This document shows, one piece after another, positions 9,840 to 21,865 of a stretch of 64,000 nt of DNA. The stretch spans positions 6,386,001 to 6,450,000 of the forward strand of contig CM049310.1 in NCBI GenBank assembly GCA_026874595.1, written 5' to 3'. Position numbers and translations under genes: made by a program. Position 1 is the first letter of the stretch. Each line of letters opens with the position of its first letter. Below the pieces are notes generated by a model, which was not told the origin of the DNA, did no database searches, and saw nothing but the letters and a program-made list of their open reading frames with translations. Source of the stretch: Sipunculus nudus. Its lineage: Eukaryota; Annelida; Sipuncula; Golfingiida; Sipunculidae.

Positions 9840-11600
9840 GGCCACAGTTTTGCAGGAATTTTTTTAAAACTGATATATTTGAAGTCTTACCCTAGTATAT
9901 CGAATTTGTTTTTTCATTTTTTGGATAGGGCCGCTAGGGGGCGCTGGATGTGAACTTCCCCAACATATCATATTTTGGCCTATCTCCAAAATTTTAAGCC
10001 TCAATTACATACACTATAGCATATTTTCTTCCTCTGAGTCTTCTCCATAACCTGGTGTAGTCATCTGGTCACAATTTTGTGTCACTTTCTCAGTGTGTCT
10101 GTCTGTTTGTCAGTTGTCCTCAAATTCGCCTGAGTGCTCTTGCGTCTCAAATATAGCATTCTACAGGCCACAGTTTTGAAAGAATACTTTTGAAACTATT
10201 TAATCTTAAGTCTTACACTAATATCTCGAAATAAATTTTTCATTTTCCGGATATGGCCGCTAGGGGGCGCTGAACTCGAACCTCTCCCAACATATCATGC
10301 TTAAGCAATATCTCCAAAACTATAAACCTCAGTTACATAAACTGTAGCTAATTTTCTTCCTTTGAGTCTTCTCCATAACCTGGAGTAGTAATCTGGACTC
10401 AATCTTGAGTCACTTTGTAAGTGTGTCCGTCTGTTTGTCAGTTGTCCTCAAATTCGCCTGCTTGCTGGTTCTTGCGTCTCAAACATAGCATTCTACAGGC
10501 CACAGTTTTGAAAGAATACTTTTGAAACTATTTCGACTTAAGTCTTACACTAATATCTCGAAATGAATTTTTCATTTTCCGGATATGGCCGCTAGAGGGC
10601 GCTGAACTCGAAGCCTCTTCAAACATAATATGCTTTGGCAATATCTCCAAAACTATAAACCTCAGTTACATAAACTGTATCTTTTTTCTTCCTTTGAGTC
10701 TTCTCCATAACCTGGAGTAGCCCTCTGGACTCAATCTTGAGTCACTTTGTCAGTGTGTCCATCTGTTTGTCAGTTGTCCTCAAATTCGCCTGCTTGCTGG
10801 TTCTTGCGTCTCACATATAGCATTCTATAGGCCACAGTTTTGACGGAAACCTTATTGAAACTATTACACCTTATGTCTTACAATAATATCTCGAAATGAA
10901 TTTTTCATTTTCCGGATATGGCCACTAGTGGGCGCTGCACACGACCCTCACACACATACCATTGTATTGGCCATATCTCTACACCCAAAGCCTCAGTTAC
11001 ATAAGCTATAGCTTATTTTCTTCCTTTGAGTCTTCTCCATAACCTGATTAATGAATCTGGTTTCAATCTTCTGTCACTTTGTCAGTGTGTCCATCTGTTT
11101 GTCCGTTATTCTCAAAGACGCCTGCTTGCTGGTTCTTACGCCTTACATCTAGCATTCTACAGGCCCCAGCTTTGATGGAATCCTTTTGAAACTGGGACAT
11201 CTCATGTCAAACACTAATAATACGAAACGCATTTGTCGTCTTCGGAATATGTCCGCTAGAGGGCACTACAGTCGAACCTCCCAAGTATATCATTAATTCG
11301 CCATACCTCCAAAACTATAAATCCAGATTACTTAAAATATAACTCATATTTTTCCTTTGAATCTTCTCCATAACTAGGTTTAGTCATCTGGTGTCAATCT
11401 TGTCTCACAAAGTCAGTATGTCTGTTCGTTTTTTGTTGTCAGCCTTGTCTGCTTGCCTGTTCTTTTGTCTCATATGTCATTCTACGGGCCACATATTCTC
11501 AGCAATGGCCCTGAGAGTCATTCCATTGATAGAAAACCGACAATATGTTCTGTCTATCCGTCTGTGTTTCACTTCCGATTTCCGGCAAGCGTTCGACCTA
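9840..11600 (+). repeat. 331-bp tandem array, second block
   Basis: Units start at 9,840, 10,166, 10,498, 10,830 and 11,162, and a degenerate start follows near 11,487. Periods are 326-332. Divergence grows toward the right end, where the last unit runs into CCGGCAAGCGTTCGACC and then into the next repeat. The 11,391-11,666 open frame is an artefact of this array. Confidence 0.88.
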
Positions 11601-11607
11601 TGGTCGT

Positions 11608-12180
11608 CTAGTTTGGTTCGTAATCGGTCTGGTCCACATTATGTTAACCTAGAGCTGTTAAAATGACGAAACATAACTGTCTACATATACCCAAACAAAT
11701 CTGTATGAATAATATGAGGTTAATATTAAAATATTGATCAATTTTGTATTCAAAATAAAAAACGCCTTTTTCTTTTGAGTATGAATATATTTTGCAAAAT
11801 AAACATTTACTTCAAATGTTTTGAATGCCTGACATAACTGTATGCAAAACAACATTGATATGGCATATTTTCAGCGAAATTACTATTTTTCAGGCTTTTG
11901 AAGTGATACTGGGTGGTAACAAGATTAAAATCACCTAATATCGTCCATCAGCAATAACGTTATTGTAGTTTGAATTAATCATTCTAGATGTCAAGAGGTC
12001 AGCTTTCATCACCTTCTATTATTAAAATATTGAAAAATTTAGCAAAGTATACCCTCCAATTTTACGAGAATCAGGATTTAATTAAAAAAATCCCAAGGCC
12101 TACAGTCATAATGCGAACCTGTGCAATGGTATATACATCAGGCATAATGCTTTCATGATAACATGCTTGACCATTATAGG
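11608..12180 (+). repeat. Dispersed 570-bp repeat, left arm of an inverted pair
   Basis: This matches the reverse complement of 16,263-16,850 over its whole length at roughly 75-80 percent by eye. Shared blocks include ATACCCAAACAAAT, ATGGCATATTTTCAGC, AGTCAAGAGGTCA-like CAAGAGGTCA, GCGAACCTGTGCAATGGTAT and GATAACATGCTTGA. It joins directly to the 331-bp array. No coding frame is shared between the arms. Confidence 0.85.
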
Positions 12181-12542
12181 GAAGGGATTGATTCATTTTC
12201 AGTATATTTATATTTATTATGATATATAGTTTTCAGTTAGTTTGATGTATAAAAAGTATAAGATCACTTGACGGACGTTTCAAATTCAAGGCTAAATTAT
12301 TTTTGTGCCTGTTTTACACTATAGCAGCTTTGTTTCCCGTTCTTCAACATTATAGATATTTGGATTTAGAAACGATTTTGTCTGAAATAAAAATGAACTG
12401 ATATAGCAGATGTTTAGTATATCGTTACACTTTTGTTATGCCCATATCCTGGTTAACATTTAAGCTTTATTATGACAATGTTATTGGATATAAGAAAAAG
12501 CAATAGATAATTTTGAAATATAAGAACATTGCTACTTTATGA

Positions 12543-12585
<43 letters not shown>

Positions 12586-12985
12586 ATATTATGTTTATAT
12601 TTATTTTATTTTACTACTTTTTTATGCTGCCCCCTTAGGATCTCTTTGAAATGACCCCTCCTGTTGCAATATATAGAAACTCCCCTCATAGTCCAGTAAA
12701 AAGGGTTTCATTTTGGAACAAATTTTGACAATTATTTTGCTACCATGCATTCCTCTAAGGTACCCAGGCTGATATAAAAAAAGGCAAAAGGAATCCCAGG
12801 AAAAGACAATATAGATAATTTCATTTACCATAATATCATGAAAAAGCCAAATTTTAATTCTCATGGACACACATGTTATAATAAAATATGCTTCATACCT
12901 TTTGAACAATGTGTATTATAATTAAAAAGCATAGTTCATTCATTGGAAAAGGCAAGGGATGTGAACACATTACCGCCAAACATTT
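12181..12985. other. No recognised gene; (CT)n
   Basis: AT-rich sequence with a (CT)n microsatellite at 12,547-12,580. A 95-codon minus-strand frame at 12,622-12,909 has no recognisable motif. Confidence 0.5.
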
Positions 12986-13436
12986 AGATATATAAAAAGA
13001 TTTCGACATTTTAAACCCAGTTATTTTTTTTATATTATATTAATTTACTATTAGGTCTTTCCCCTATTTATAACAGGACAACGGTGAACCTCTTTAAGGA
13101 TCAATGAACAGAAATAATTGGAATAAACCTTTCATTATTATATATTACAGGAAAATGTAACGTGCAAAAATATATTTGAATGTTAATTTTTAGATTTATC
13201 TTAAAGCCAAATAAGAATATATTAAAATGTTTCGATTTTTAAAACCCATTTTTTTTATATTATATTCATTTACAATAAGGTCTTTCCGCTATTTTTAACA
13301 GTACAATGGTGAACCTCTTTATGGATAAATTAACAAATATAATTGGAATATACAATCCATTACTATATATTACAGAAAAAATGTAACGTGCAAAAATATA
13401 TTTGAATGTTAATTTTAATATTTATTTTAAAGCCTG
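12986..13436. repeat. Tandem duplication of about 226 bp
   Basis: Two adjacent copies (about 12,986-13,210 and 13,211-13,436) share AGGTCTTTCC, GGTGAACCTCTTTA, AATTGGAATA and TGTAACGTGCAAAAATATAT in the same order at a spacing of 226. The copies differ at many sites, so the duplication is not recent. Confidence 0.85.
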
Positions 13437-13665
13437 GACAATAAAAGAATGAAAAGATTACTGAATGGCGGACTAACTGAGTGAATGAATTAATGTGTAA
13501 GACAAATTGTCACAAAGACTAGATGTTTTTTACAAAACGTACATAATGAACGTCTGTGGACTTTCTAATCCAGCATTTTTCTGATTACTAAATACCAGCG
13601 CCGCATAGAGTGTTTGATGTTTGATTTAATATAGAAATGTAACACTGATAAATATAATCTTTTAT

Positions 13666-13756
13666 ACCTATAAATCTATCACAGTTAAAAAAAAAACAAA
13701 TACTGACAATTAAGTACCTATAAATCTATCACAGTTAAAAAAAACAAATACTGACA
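13666..13756. repeat. Tandem duplication of 50 bp
   Basis: ACCTATAAATCTATCACAGT followed by an A tract and CAAATACTGACAA occurs at 13,666 and again at 13,716, differing only in A-tract length. Confidence 0.9.
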
Positions 13757-16262
13757 AGTAATTGGTCTTACACAACGTATAATATATGTATATGACATAT
13801 AATAAGAGTCATTTTCACATAATAATGATTAGCTATAGTGACCAGATACTTAAGGAAAAGAAGATGACCCAGTTTAAAATGTTTTCCCACCTTTTATAGA
13901 TGTTCCTATTTTAACGAATCGATCATTCTTTTACTAGGGAGTGAATGAGATTTTCACATGCGTGAAGTAAGAAAAAGTAATCTGAAATAGAACCTATAAA
14001 ATATTTGCTCTCCAAGGGGCCACTTAAAACATTGTAATTTTGGTGACCCAGCATTGATTTTACACCATGTTTCAGCACCTTTTTATCACAAAGCCCATGC
14101 GTCCTTATTAGTGTGGAAATCAAAAGTCAGTTGAGCTAAACAAAATAAACACCTTAATTATAAAAAACCGAATTTGTAATGTTTATTTTACTTTTCAATT
14201 TATGTGGTTTATTGTATGATCATTAACAAAGTCACAATAAAAGAAATCATAAAGCATTATATAAAGCATAAAGCGTAAAGTTTAACCCAAGCTATTGTTA
14301 ATTTAATATGCAATAAATAATTTCAATTGCACACAACGTCAGAGAAACTCTACAGGAACTTTTTACTGACAATATTGAATAATTCTTTTCCTTTATTTGT
14401 AACTTTTTGGTTTATGCGTGTTATGTTGTTTTAATTCTAATTACAGAGACTGTAAAATAAGTGAAGCCATATTGAATGCTCAAAAAAAAAAAATAAAAAA
14501 AAACTGCTCGTGTGTGTGATGTTTGTTTTCAAGATATTAAGTTACTTGTTGGATATCCTGGATTCCATCATAGGTAATCTGTCTTTGTGTTTCTTTCAGG
14601 TATTATCATGTCCCCTGCTTTCATGTCATCTTGCATGGGGTAGTGTGTAGGTGTGGTAATAGCAGGTCTTCAACTGGAAGTCCGGAGTGCACATCACACA
14701 TTCCTGTGTACTTGTAGAGCGGTTAGGGATCATTTTATAATATGATTTATGTGTTAGTGTGGTAGTCAACAAATTTGCATATTCATCTGCCTAGAAGGGG
14801 CTGCAAGGGAAACCCCCTCTCCCATCCCGTTAAATTCTCAGGAACAGCAAGAGCAAGTATCCCAAAATTGTATAACAAAATCAGTGACATGTCAAAAGTT
14901 GAAAGATTGAGTTCTTTGTGGCACCGACTTCATTGACCTGTTTTTACGGGCAAACACCTTTTTATTTTATCCCTTATCAGCTTCTGCATCAAAAACTGTA
15001 ACGATGAAACTGCAAGCCGAATAATATAATTTTTCACAATAATTATCCTTGGGTAGGGTTGTCACAGTTATATAAGAATACACTGAGTACATTGATCAAG
15101 GAAAGCTGAAGTTGGTCTGTATCAAACTAAGTATCAAACTGAGGGCTGCAATAGTCTTTTTCTGCAAACCTGTTGTTACAAAGTCTGTAAAATTTGCACC
15201 AAAACGATTCTTATATGTCCTTCTTTGATCAGAATTTACTTAAATGATTTCGGCTGAATTATTTGACCGTTTTAAATAAAAGGACATTTAAATAATTTAG
15301 TAAACAAAGCTAGTACATTTGTTGTAGTAACAGACTGAGCTCTCTATGTATAAAAGCTGAGGCAACAAAAAAGTTATTGGAGTCCATGTCTAACTTATGT
15401 GTAAGATAAATTGTACGAAAAAAAATCTGTATTCTGGTTTTACTTTCAATAGACTAAACATTTTCGATAAAAATTTTATGAATATGTAAGCATGAAAAAA
15501 TCATTTTACCAGAGTCTTTCAGTCTTTAGTAAACATTTTTAACAACAGGCCAAGATTTTGCCTGTATCTATAAACAGCTTGGGTGACTGCCAACTAATTC
15601 CAAGTTGGCGACAGGCCAAGATTTTGTCCCTACCTATTTTTATCTTTAGCAGAACGCCAACTGTTTCATATTAGGAAACAGGTTAAAAGTACAGTCAGTG
15701 CAGCCCGTTAAAGGTCAGTAGCTACACCTAGCACTTAGTCACAGTTGACATTTGGGGCAACTGCCCTCCTCAGTTGGAATTGTCAGCGTTGTTGATCAAA
15801 CTCAAGAACATTTCTTGTATCAACCTAAAATGTTGGCATGTCATTGCATCGTTGATGGCTGTCACCAAATTAAATGATTTTGCACAGTATATGTTCCTGT
15901 TTCAAACAGTTGGGATTTTATATATCAGCCTGAAATTAGGCATATCTGTACATTTTGGACAGCTCCGTCATGTACCATACCTGTGGCGCTTTCTACAATT
16001 TTTTCATGTATCTATGCATATAGCCTAAGAGTGGTTTGAATTATTTTCATGGAATTTTGTATGTCCATACATGTTGAATGGATTTTTCTATACACAAAAC
16101 TGGTGGTCCCATTTACAATAAATTTTGTGTTGTATATAAGCTTTTTTACCAGAAGTGACGCTGTGTAATTGGTGCTTGCACTTGGGTTCAAAATGTTTGG
16201 TACTTGTTATGTACATTTACGTGTCTCACATGTACTTAAAAAGCAATCAAGCACTTTTCGTA
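13757..16262. other. No recognised gene
   Basis: A long AT-rich stretch without splice-supported coding. An A-rich tract lies at 14,482-14,505. The string ACAGGCCAAGATTTTG is repeated near 15,546 and 15,611. An 84-codon frame at 15,774-16,028 shows no domain. Confidence 0.45.
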
Positions 16263-16850
16263 TAATGATCAAGCATGTTATCCTGGAAGCATTATCCTAA
16301 CTGAAGTATATACCATTGCACAGGTTCGCATTAGGCCTGTAGGCCTTGTTTTTTCTTATGAAATCCTAATTCTCGTCTAATTAGAAGATATACTTTGCCA
16401 GATATTTCAACATTTTGACAATATAGGATGATAAAAGGTGACCTCTTGACTTCTGTAATAACTTATTTTAACTACCATAACTTGATTGCTGACGAGCGAT
16501 ATTAAGTGATTTTACTCTTGTTATCACACAGCATCCCTTCAAAAGCCTATAAACTATTAAATATTGCTGAAAATATGCCATATCTTGATAATTTTGTATA
16601 CATATATGTAAGACATTAAAATTATTGGAATATTATAATTATTTTGCAATATAAATATATAAATATATTCTAAAAATAAGGTTTATTTTTTTTATTTTAA
16701 ATACAAAATGATAAATATTTTAATATTCATCTCTAATTATTCATCAACATTTGTTTGGGTATCTGAAGAAAATTATATTTCGCCATTTTATAAGCACTTG
16801 GTAAATACTATGTGGCCAAGACCGATCAAAAACCAAATTATTACCAAAAA
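16263..16850 (-). repeat. Dispersed 570-bp repeat, right arm of the inverted pair
   Basis: This is the inverted counterpart of 11,608-12,180. It abuts the truncated 3' end of the minus-strand gypsy element. The two arms enclose about 4.1 kb without transposase, so they are either two independent insertions of one family or long terminal inverted repeats of an old non-autonomous element. Confidence 0.85.
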
Positions 16851-16934
16851 TTAAATTGTACACAAAAAAATGACATATTTCAAAGATGGCCGCCAAAAAG
16901 ACATTTCGCTGGGCATGCTGCATGTCCATCACAT

Positions 16935-17620
16935 GTTTTCATACAGTTTAGATGCACCTTCCCAGGTTTGGTCGGCCAGGTCGAGACAGAATAACCACTT
17001 ACTGAACGACATTGATGCCCGAACATTCTCTCATGCGGAGTTGCTTTGGTTGCGGTACACAGCAGGGATCTCAGGGAATGTAGGACATCTGGAAGCGTAT
17101 GTTCCCAAGCTGTGACAGGAAGATCATGGGACCTGAGAGCAAGATTGACAGCTTTCCAGATAACACCATTGTACCTTTCAGTCTGCCCATTCCCTTGCGG
17201 ATTGTAAGAAGTCGTAGGGCTAATGGCCACACCTCGACTGGGCAGGAAGTATGTTAGTTCATATGACATTAATGCAGTTCCTACGTCAGAGTTAATATAT
17301 GCTGGCAATCCAAAAGTGGAAAAGAGAGATGTAAGACACTTAATAACAGAGTCAGCATTGACTTTAGGACATGGATAGGCCCAAGGAAAATGTGTGTACT
17401 CATCAATGACTACTAACAGATAGCGGTTTTTTTGTGCTGGGGTCAAAGGGCCTTTGAAGTCTACGTTGAGTCGCTCCAGTGCTTGGGTGGCCTTTACCAG
17501 TCTGCTTTCAAACTTCTGATATCGAAGTTTAAGCTCAGCACAAACAGGGCATGAATTGCACAACTTGCGAATATCATCAACAGAGTAGAGGAGGTCACGG
17601 CATTTCACAAAATGAATCAT
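16935..17620 (-). pseudogene. Ty3/gypsy integrase domain
   Basis: An open minus-strand frame begins with the end of the zinc-binding domain (CNSCPVC, the CC half of HHCC). It continues into a retroviral-type integrase core, with the first catalytic Asp in NVDFKGPL, the second in INSDVGTAL and the Glu in NGQTERYNG, so all three DDE residues are present. Integrase inserts the cDNA copy into host DNA. The C-terminal part is lost: after about residue 225 the frame runs into unrelated sequence that continues to 16,880. The frame is intact but belongs to a wrecked element. Confidence 0.85.
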
Positions 17621-17935
17621 TCTAGTGACTCCTGGATGATCAGAGATTCGTGCAGAGGTTTCAATGTTTTCTCATCACTTGTAACCATAGACCACTAAAT
17701 TTGAGAGAATGTATCAGGTGCCATATTCTTCTTACCTGATCTATACACAATGTCATAATTGTGGCTTTCAAGTTCAACGCGCCTTCTATTGAGTTTTTTT
17801 ATTCTTGATCTTTCCTCTGCTCTGCATGTCAAACATAAAACTGACAGATCTCTGATCGGTTACTAGTTGAAAATGATTTCCATGCAGGTAGTGTTTCCAC
17901 TTTCTCAGTGCTTTCACGATAGCGTATGCCTCCTT

Positions 17936-18223
17936 TTATACAGCTGGATAGCGTCGTTCAGGGGCATTCAGTGTTCGGGAGAAAAAGGCAACAGGTCTAC
18001 CATTTTGTTTGACAGTAGCAGCAATCGCAAAATCAGAGGCATCTGTCTCTACGACTATGGTAACATTCCTATCAACTGTTACTACTACTGCTGAGCAAAT
18101 GTCCTGTTTCAGTGTTCTGAATGCTTCAACAGCTTCCTTGGCTAGAGGGAATGACTGAGATGAGACCAGTGGATGCACTTTAGTGGAGAAGTTTTGGATC
18201 CACAGAGCATAGTAAGACAACAT
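17936..18223 (-). pseudogene. Ty3/gypsy RT end and RNase H start
   Basis: The frame starts with the tail of the RT connection (LSYYALWIQNFSTKVHPL) and continues into the RNase H-like domain recognisable by ETDASDFAIAATV and PVAFFSRTL. RNase H removes the RNA strand during reverse transcription. The rest of RNase H (to 17,621) is broken by frameshifts before integrase begins. Confidence 0.8.
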
Positions 18224-18302
18224 ACCCTATACTCTCTCAAGTTCCTTTTTTGTTTGGAGGAGAGAAAGCTTAAGCAATGGTCTTAAACGTTATGGGTAAG
18301 CT

Positions 18303-18773
18303 CTAAAACTCATGTAAGATTGTGTAGCCTAGGATTTTCAGTGTTTCTTTAGAATAGATAGTCTTGGTTTCATTGAATTCTGGCTTCTTTTGTTTGGCCT
18401 GAAAATTACATTCTTTACACAGTGACTTCAGAGCTTGCATATATGCATCTAGGCTTTCAGTAGCCTCCTGGCGTCTAGTGGCAAGAATATGACTTGCAAA
18501 TACCTCAATTTTAGGTTGTTGGGTGGTGAGCATTTTTATAGCAGCAGTATATGTTTCGGCCTCAGTAATAAAGTAGATTACGTCAGCAGATATATAGTTC
18601 AGCAGATATATGTAGAGTTTTGAGTTTCATTATTTCGACGTCAGTCCCCTTTTTTTGGGTTTAATGACCCCAATAAAGTTTTCGAAAGTTCTGTAATAGT
18701 GGGTCCATCGTTTTGCTGCTTCTGGGTGAGACGGGTCGATTTCAAACACATGAGGACGTAGCAGACTATCCAT
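18303..18773 (-). pseudogene. Ty3/gypsy gag remnant fused to RT thumb
   Basis: From ATG 18,773 the minus strand reads a gag N-terminus typical of invertebrate gypsy elements (MDSLLRPHVFEIDP, then RTFENFIGVIKP). After stops, a second gag block (ATRRQEATESLDAYMQAL) at about 18,480 leads within one frame into a piece of RT thumb (YSKETLKILGYTI) at about 18,340. The junction near 18,400 marks an internal deletion that removed the gag C-terminus, protease and most of RT. Confidence 0.7.
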
Positions 18774-18984
18774 TTCTGATGATTAAATTTGGTGATCGAG
18801 ACGATAGCAAGGATAACTCAATTCACTCTTGAACCCCAGCGTAGGCTTTAATCATCAGAAAATTTATATCAGAAATTTATCACCTACAAAGAAAGAAACA
18901 AAAACTACTACAACTACACATGCATAAGAAACAAAAAAACTAAAATGACTGGAGAGAAATGAGTTCATACAGTTCACAACATTT

Positions 18985-19070
18985 ATATAGATAGATAGAG
19001 ACAGAGAGAGACATATATTATATGTGTATATTCATATATATTTATATATACATGTATTTATATATATTTG

Positions 19071-19105
<35 letters not shown>
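18985..19105. repeat. Compound microsatellite (ATAG/AG then TA)
   Basis: ATAGATAG and AGAG runs followed by interrupted TA repeats. The TA tract has replaced the first roughly 20 bases of the adjoining 5' LTR. Confidence 0.85.
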
Positions 19106-19437
19106 ATGCGCGGGATATTACATACCTTCGCATGTGCTAGGCATTCTGATTCGTTTTAAGCGCAAACCCTATGCGCTGCTATGGAAACCACACTTGCTGA
19201 ACTCTCGCGGAGTGTAAAGACAGCGTGCTCATTGTAGTCTAGAAATTTCGGGTCTGTTCATGCGCTATTGGCGCTAGTATTGTTGTGGTCTAGAGATTGT
19301 TTTAGAGATTGAATCGGACTATTCTCTGATATTATTTACATGAACTGTTCATCTGGATAATTTGTGTTAAAGGACTCTTGTTGACCTGTGAAAGAGGTGG
19401 TGTCAAGGAATTAAAGCCTAGGATCCGGACACTCTGG
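19106..19437 (+). repeat. 5' LTR of the Gmr1-like element, internally deleted
   Basis: It aligns to the 3' LTR from ATGCGCGGGATAT through CTAGGATCCGGACACTCTGG, but lacks about 187 bases (equivalent to 23,647-23,833) at a junction near 19,295. The missing part holds the TATA box present in the 3' LTR, and the poly(A) signal is altered too (GGAATTAAAG). The LTR's own start is lost into the TA microsatellite. Confidence 0.85.
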
Positions 19438-19449
19438 TTTTGATGTTAC

Positions 19450-20284
19450 TTAGAACATAAGACTTGTCCAACCTTTTCAAGAAAAAGAGGTTGATAAATA
19501 TTTCTTTCATTTTGAGAAGGTAGCTGAAAATTTAAAATTGCCTAAAGAAAATTGGACTATGCTTTTACAAAGTCTATTGACTGGCAACGTCAGAAAAGAT
19601 TATACAGAGCTGTCAGTAGAAGCCGCTGCTGACTATGACCTGGTTAAACGGTTATTCCATAAAGGTTATGAGTTAGTTCCGGAGGCTTACCGCCAGAGAT
19701 ACAGAAATTGGGAAAAACGAAAAGATAAGACCTATGTAGAATTTGCAAGGACTAAAGAGCAGTTGTTTGATCGCTGGTGTATTTCTATTTAATGTAATGA
19801 AAGATTGTGGCAATTTGCGCCAGTTGTTTTTGCTTGAAGAATTTAAGCTTTGCATTAACGCAGATGTTAAAACTTTTCTTGATAAGAAAAGTCCTGAAAC
19901 TCTTGACATTGCTGCTCATTTAGCTGATGATTACTTAAGACGCAGTCACCCAGTACTGGTAGTCCTTATAGTTCAACACAGTCCATTGCTACACCTCCGT
20001 CCACGTCCACTGTGTCTGAGTCAAATAAATACCAGTCATTTAGAAAGAATATTTGTAATTACTGCAAAAAGGAAGGTCATCTAATATCTGACTGCTGGAA
20101 ACTTGAAAATAAACCAAAGAGTAAATCTTCTGTTTTCTTTCAAAACCTATGCATAGTACAAGAGCCAAGCCCTTTTCATGTAAAGAAGGGGTACAACTCC
20201 TTTATTGACTGTAAAAAGAGTTCGATGCTAAGTAGGCCAACGTGCCGTCTTACTCCAAAGAAGAATCCGTACATTGCGGGGTAG
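19450..20284 (+). pseudogene. Gmr1-like gag (capsid and zinc knuckle)
   Basis: Three frames in succession encode one gag. The first (about 19,455-19,790) carries VDKYFFHFEKVAENL, the ELVPEAYRQRYRN box and TYVEFARTKEQLFDRWC, a capsid pattern typical of this gypsy group. The second (about 19,795-19,945) continues with LEEFKLCI and AAHLADDYL. The third (20,012-20,284) has a perfect CX2CX4HX4C zinc knuckle (CNYCKKEGHLISDC, 20,055-20,096). Two frameshifts and an upstream in-frame TAG break it. Gag would form the particle and bind RNA. Confidence 0.8.
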
Positions 20285-20638
20285 AAACCTCATTTGATTT
20301 CTGCGAGGAATTTAATAAGGCTAGGTCCTTTCAAGACCCCTGCGAGGAGTATCCTCAAAATAAGGCTAAGTCCTTTTATGACTCTTGCGAGAGTATTTAA
20401 AATTAGGCCAGGTCCTCTAATGACAAACAGAAGTTTGTTTTGCTGAGGAAAATTCCTCTGTTGACTCCCATGAGGAGTTTGATTGTAATAAGGATATAGA
20501 TTCCTTTTGTGACTCTGAAAAAGAGTTTATGACTGACAGTGTCAGTTCTTTGTTTGATAAAATTGAGGTAGTAGATTCCTCTCCTGACTCTGAAATGGAG
20601 TTATTTGAGCCATTCGTACATGATGGTTTTGTATCACT
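20285..20638 (+). pseudogene. Gag-pol spacer with acidic degenerate repeats
   Basis: Several degenerate copies of a TGCGAGGAGTnT...CCTTTnnTGACTC motif follow one another and encode Ser/Asp/Glu-rich peptide. A protease would be expected near here, but no D(S/T)G motif is visible, so it seems deleted or decayed. Confidence 0.5.
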
Positions 20639-21865
20639 TTGTGTTCATGTTTGTTTCCCAGGGCAGTTTCTAAAGATGAACTGTCACAAAACCCAGTTTG
20701 TTTCTATGTTAAAAATGGAGTGCTTATGCGTAAATGGGGACCACCTGATGTATGCGCTGATGATGAGTGGGCCATCAAACATCAAACAGTAGTGCCCAAA
20801 AGCGATCGCAATGAAATTCTAAGCATGGCACATGAGGCTCCTTTGTCTAGCCATATAGGTATAAATAAAACTTATCAGAGAGTTAGTAAACGCTTCTATT
20901 GGCCTAATCTCAGGACAGATGTTGTACAATTCTGTAAATCATGCCACACATGCCAGATGGTAGGCAAGCTCACTCAGAATCCTCATAAGGCCCCACTTAG
21001 GCCTTTTCCTGCTTTCGAGGAACCATTTAGTAGCATTATTGCTGATTGTGTTGGACCACTGCCCAAAACAAAATCTGGAAATGAATACTTGCTGACAATT
21101 ATGTGCGCATCTACCAAGTTTCCTGAGGCAATACCGTTGCGCAAAATTAATGCCAAAAGTGTTGTCAAGGCTCTGACCAAGTCTGTTTTACAATATTTGG
21201 ATTATCAAAATCCGTCCAGTCTGACCAAGGGTCTAATTTTATATCTGGCTTATTCCAGCAAGTTATGCTGGAGCTAGGTATAAAACAGTACAGCTCTTCG
21301 CCATACCATCTTAAAAGTCAGGGCGCCCTCGAGCGTTTTCACCAGACATTAAAAAACATGATTGGGACCTATTGTTATGACACACAGAAAGACTGGGATA
21401 AAGGAATCCACCTATTGCTGTCAGAAATCATTTCGAGACCTTGGGTTTCAGTTTTTCTTTGAACTAGTTTTTCGGACACACAGTTCTAGGTCCATTAAAA
21501 CTGCTTAAAGGAAACTCTCTGAACTACACAATGCTTGAGAGATTGCAATGTCTAATCTAAAATCTACAAAAAGCAAAATTAAAACTAAGTATGACAAGCA
21601 CACTGTTAGTAGGACATTTGAGCCTAGTGAAAAGGTCCTTGCCTTACTACCAATCCCTGGCAGACCTCTGCAGGCTAGGTATTTTGGTCCTTACATTGTT
21701 GACAAGAAAGTCAGTGATTTAAATTACGTGCTGTTAACACCAGATAGGCGTAAGAAAAGACAACTGTGCCATGTTCACATGTCGAAACCATATTATGACA
21801 GAAATAGCACATCAGATGTTGTACATAATATTACTGCTGTTAATTGTGTAAAAACTTTACCCTGA
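20639..21865 (+). pseudogene. Gmr1-like integrase, three frames
   Basis: The first frame (20,639-21,277) has the HHCC zinc-binding domain (histidines in MAHEAPLSSH, then CKSCHTC) and the first catalytic Asp (IIADCVGPLPK). A frameshift near 21,200 moves the second Asp (SDQG) out of frame. The catalytic Glu (ALERFHQTLK) lies in the next frame (21,265-21,462). A third frame (21,548-21,865) carries the C-terminal domain with ARYFGPYIV and CHVHMSKPYY, the GPY/F-like module. The domain order is complete but the reading frame is not. Confidence 0.85.

Larger units (their letters stand above)
7877..11268 (+). promoter_or_regulatory. Nine CTCF-consensus-like cores, one per 331-bp unit
   Basis: Cores of the form GGCCGCTAGGGGGCGCTG lie at 7,877-7,893, 8,207-8,224, 8,538-8,555, 8,869-8,886, 9,929-9,946, 10,255-10,272, 10,587-10,604, 10,920-10,937 and 11,251-11,268, all on the same strand. 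CTCF binds CC(A/G)S(T/C)AG(G/A)GGGC(G/A)S in bilaterians. The copies at 9,929 and 10,255 fit best, while the one at 8,869 is altered (GGCTGCCGGGGGG). This is a sequence match only. Confidence 0.45.
16880..18773 (-). mobile_element. Degenerate Ty3/gypsy retrotransposon, standard pol order
   Basis: Reading leftward, the minus strand carries a gag start (ATG at 18,773-18,771), a gag piece joined to the end of RT, RNase H, and then the zinc finger and core of integrase. This is the normal Ty3/gypsy order. Protease and most of RT are missing and several frameshifts and stops are present. No LTR was recognised at either end, and the right side passes into simple sequence near 18,840. The element is inactive. 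Confidence 0.85.
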
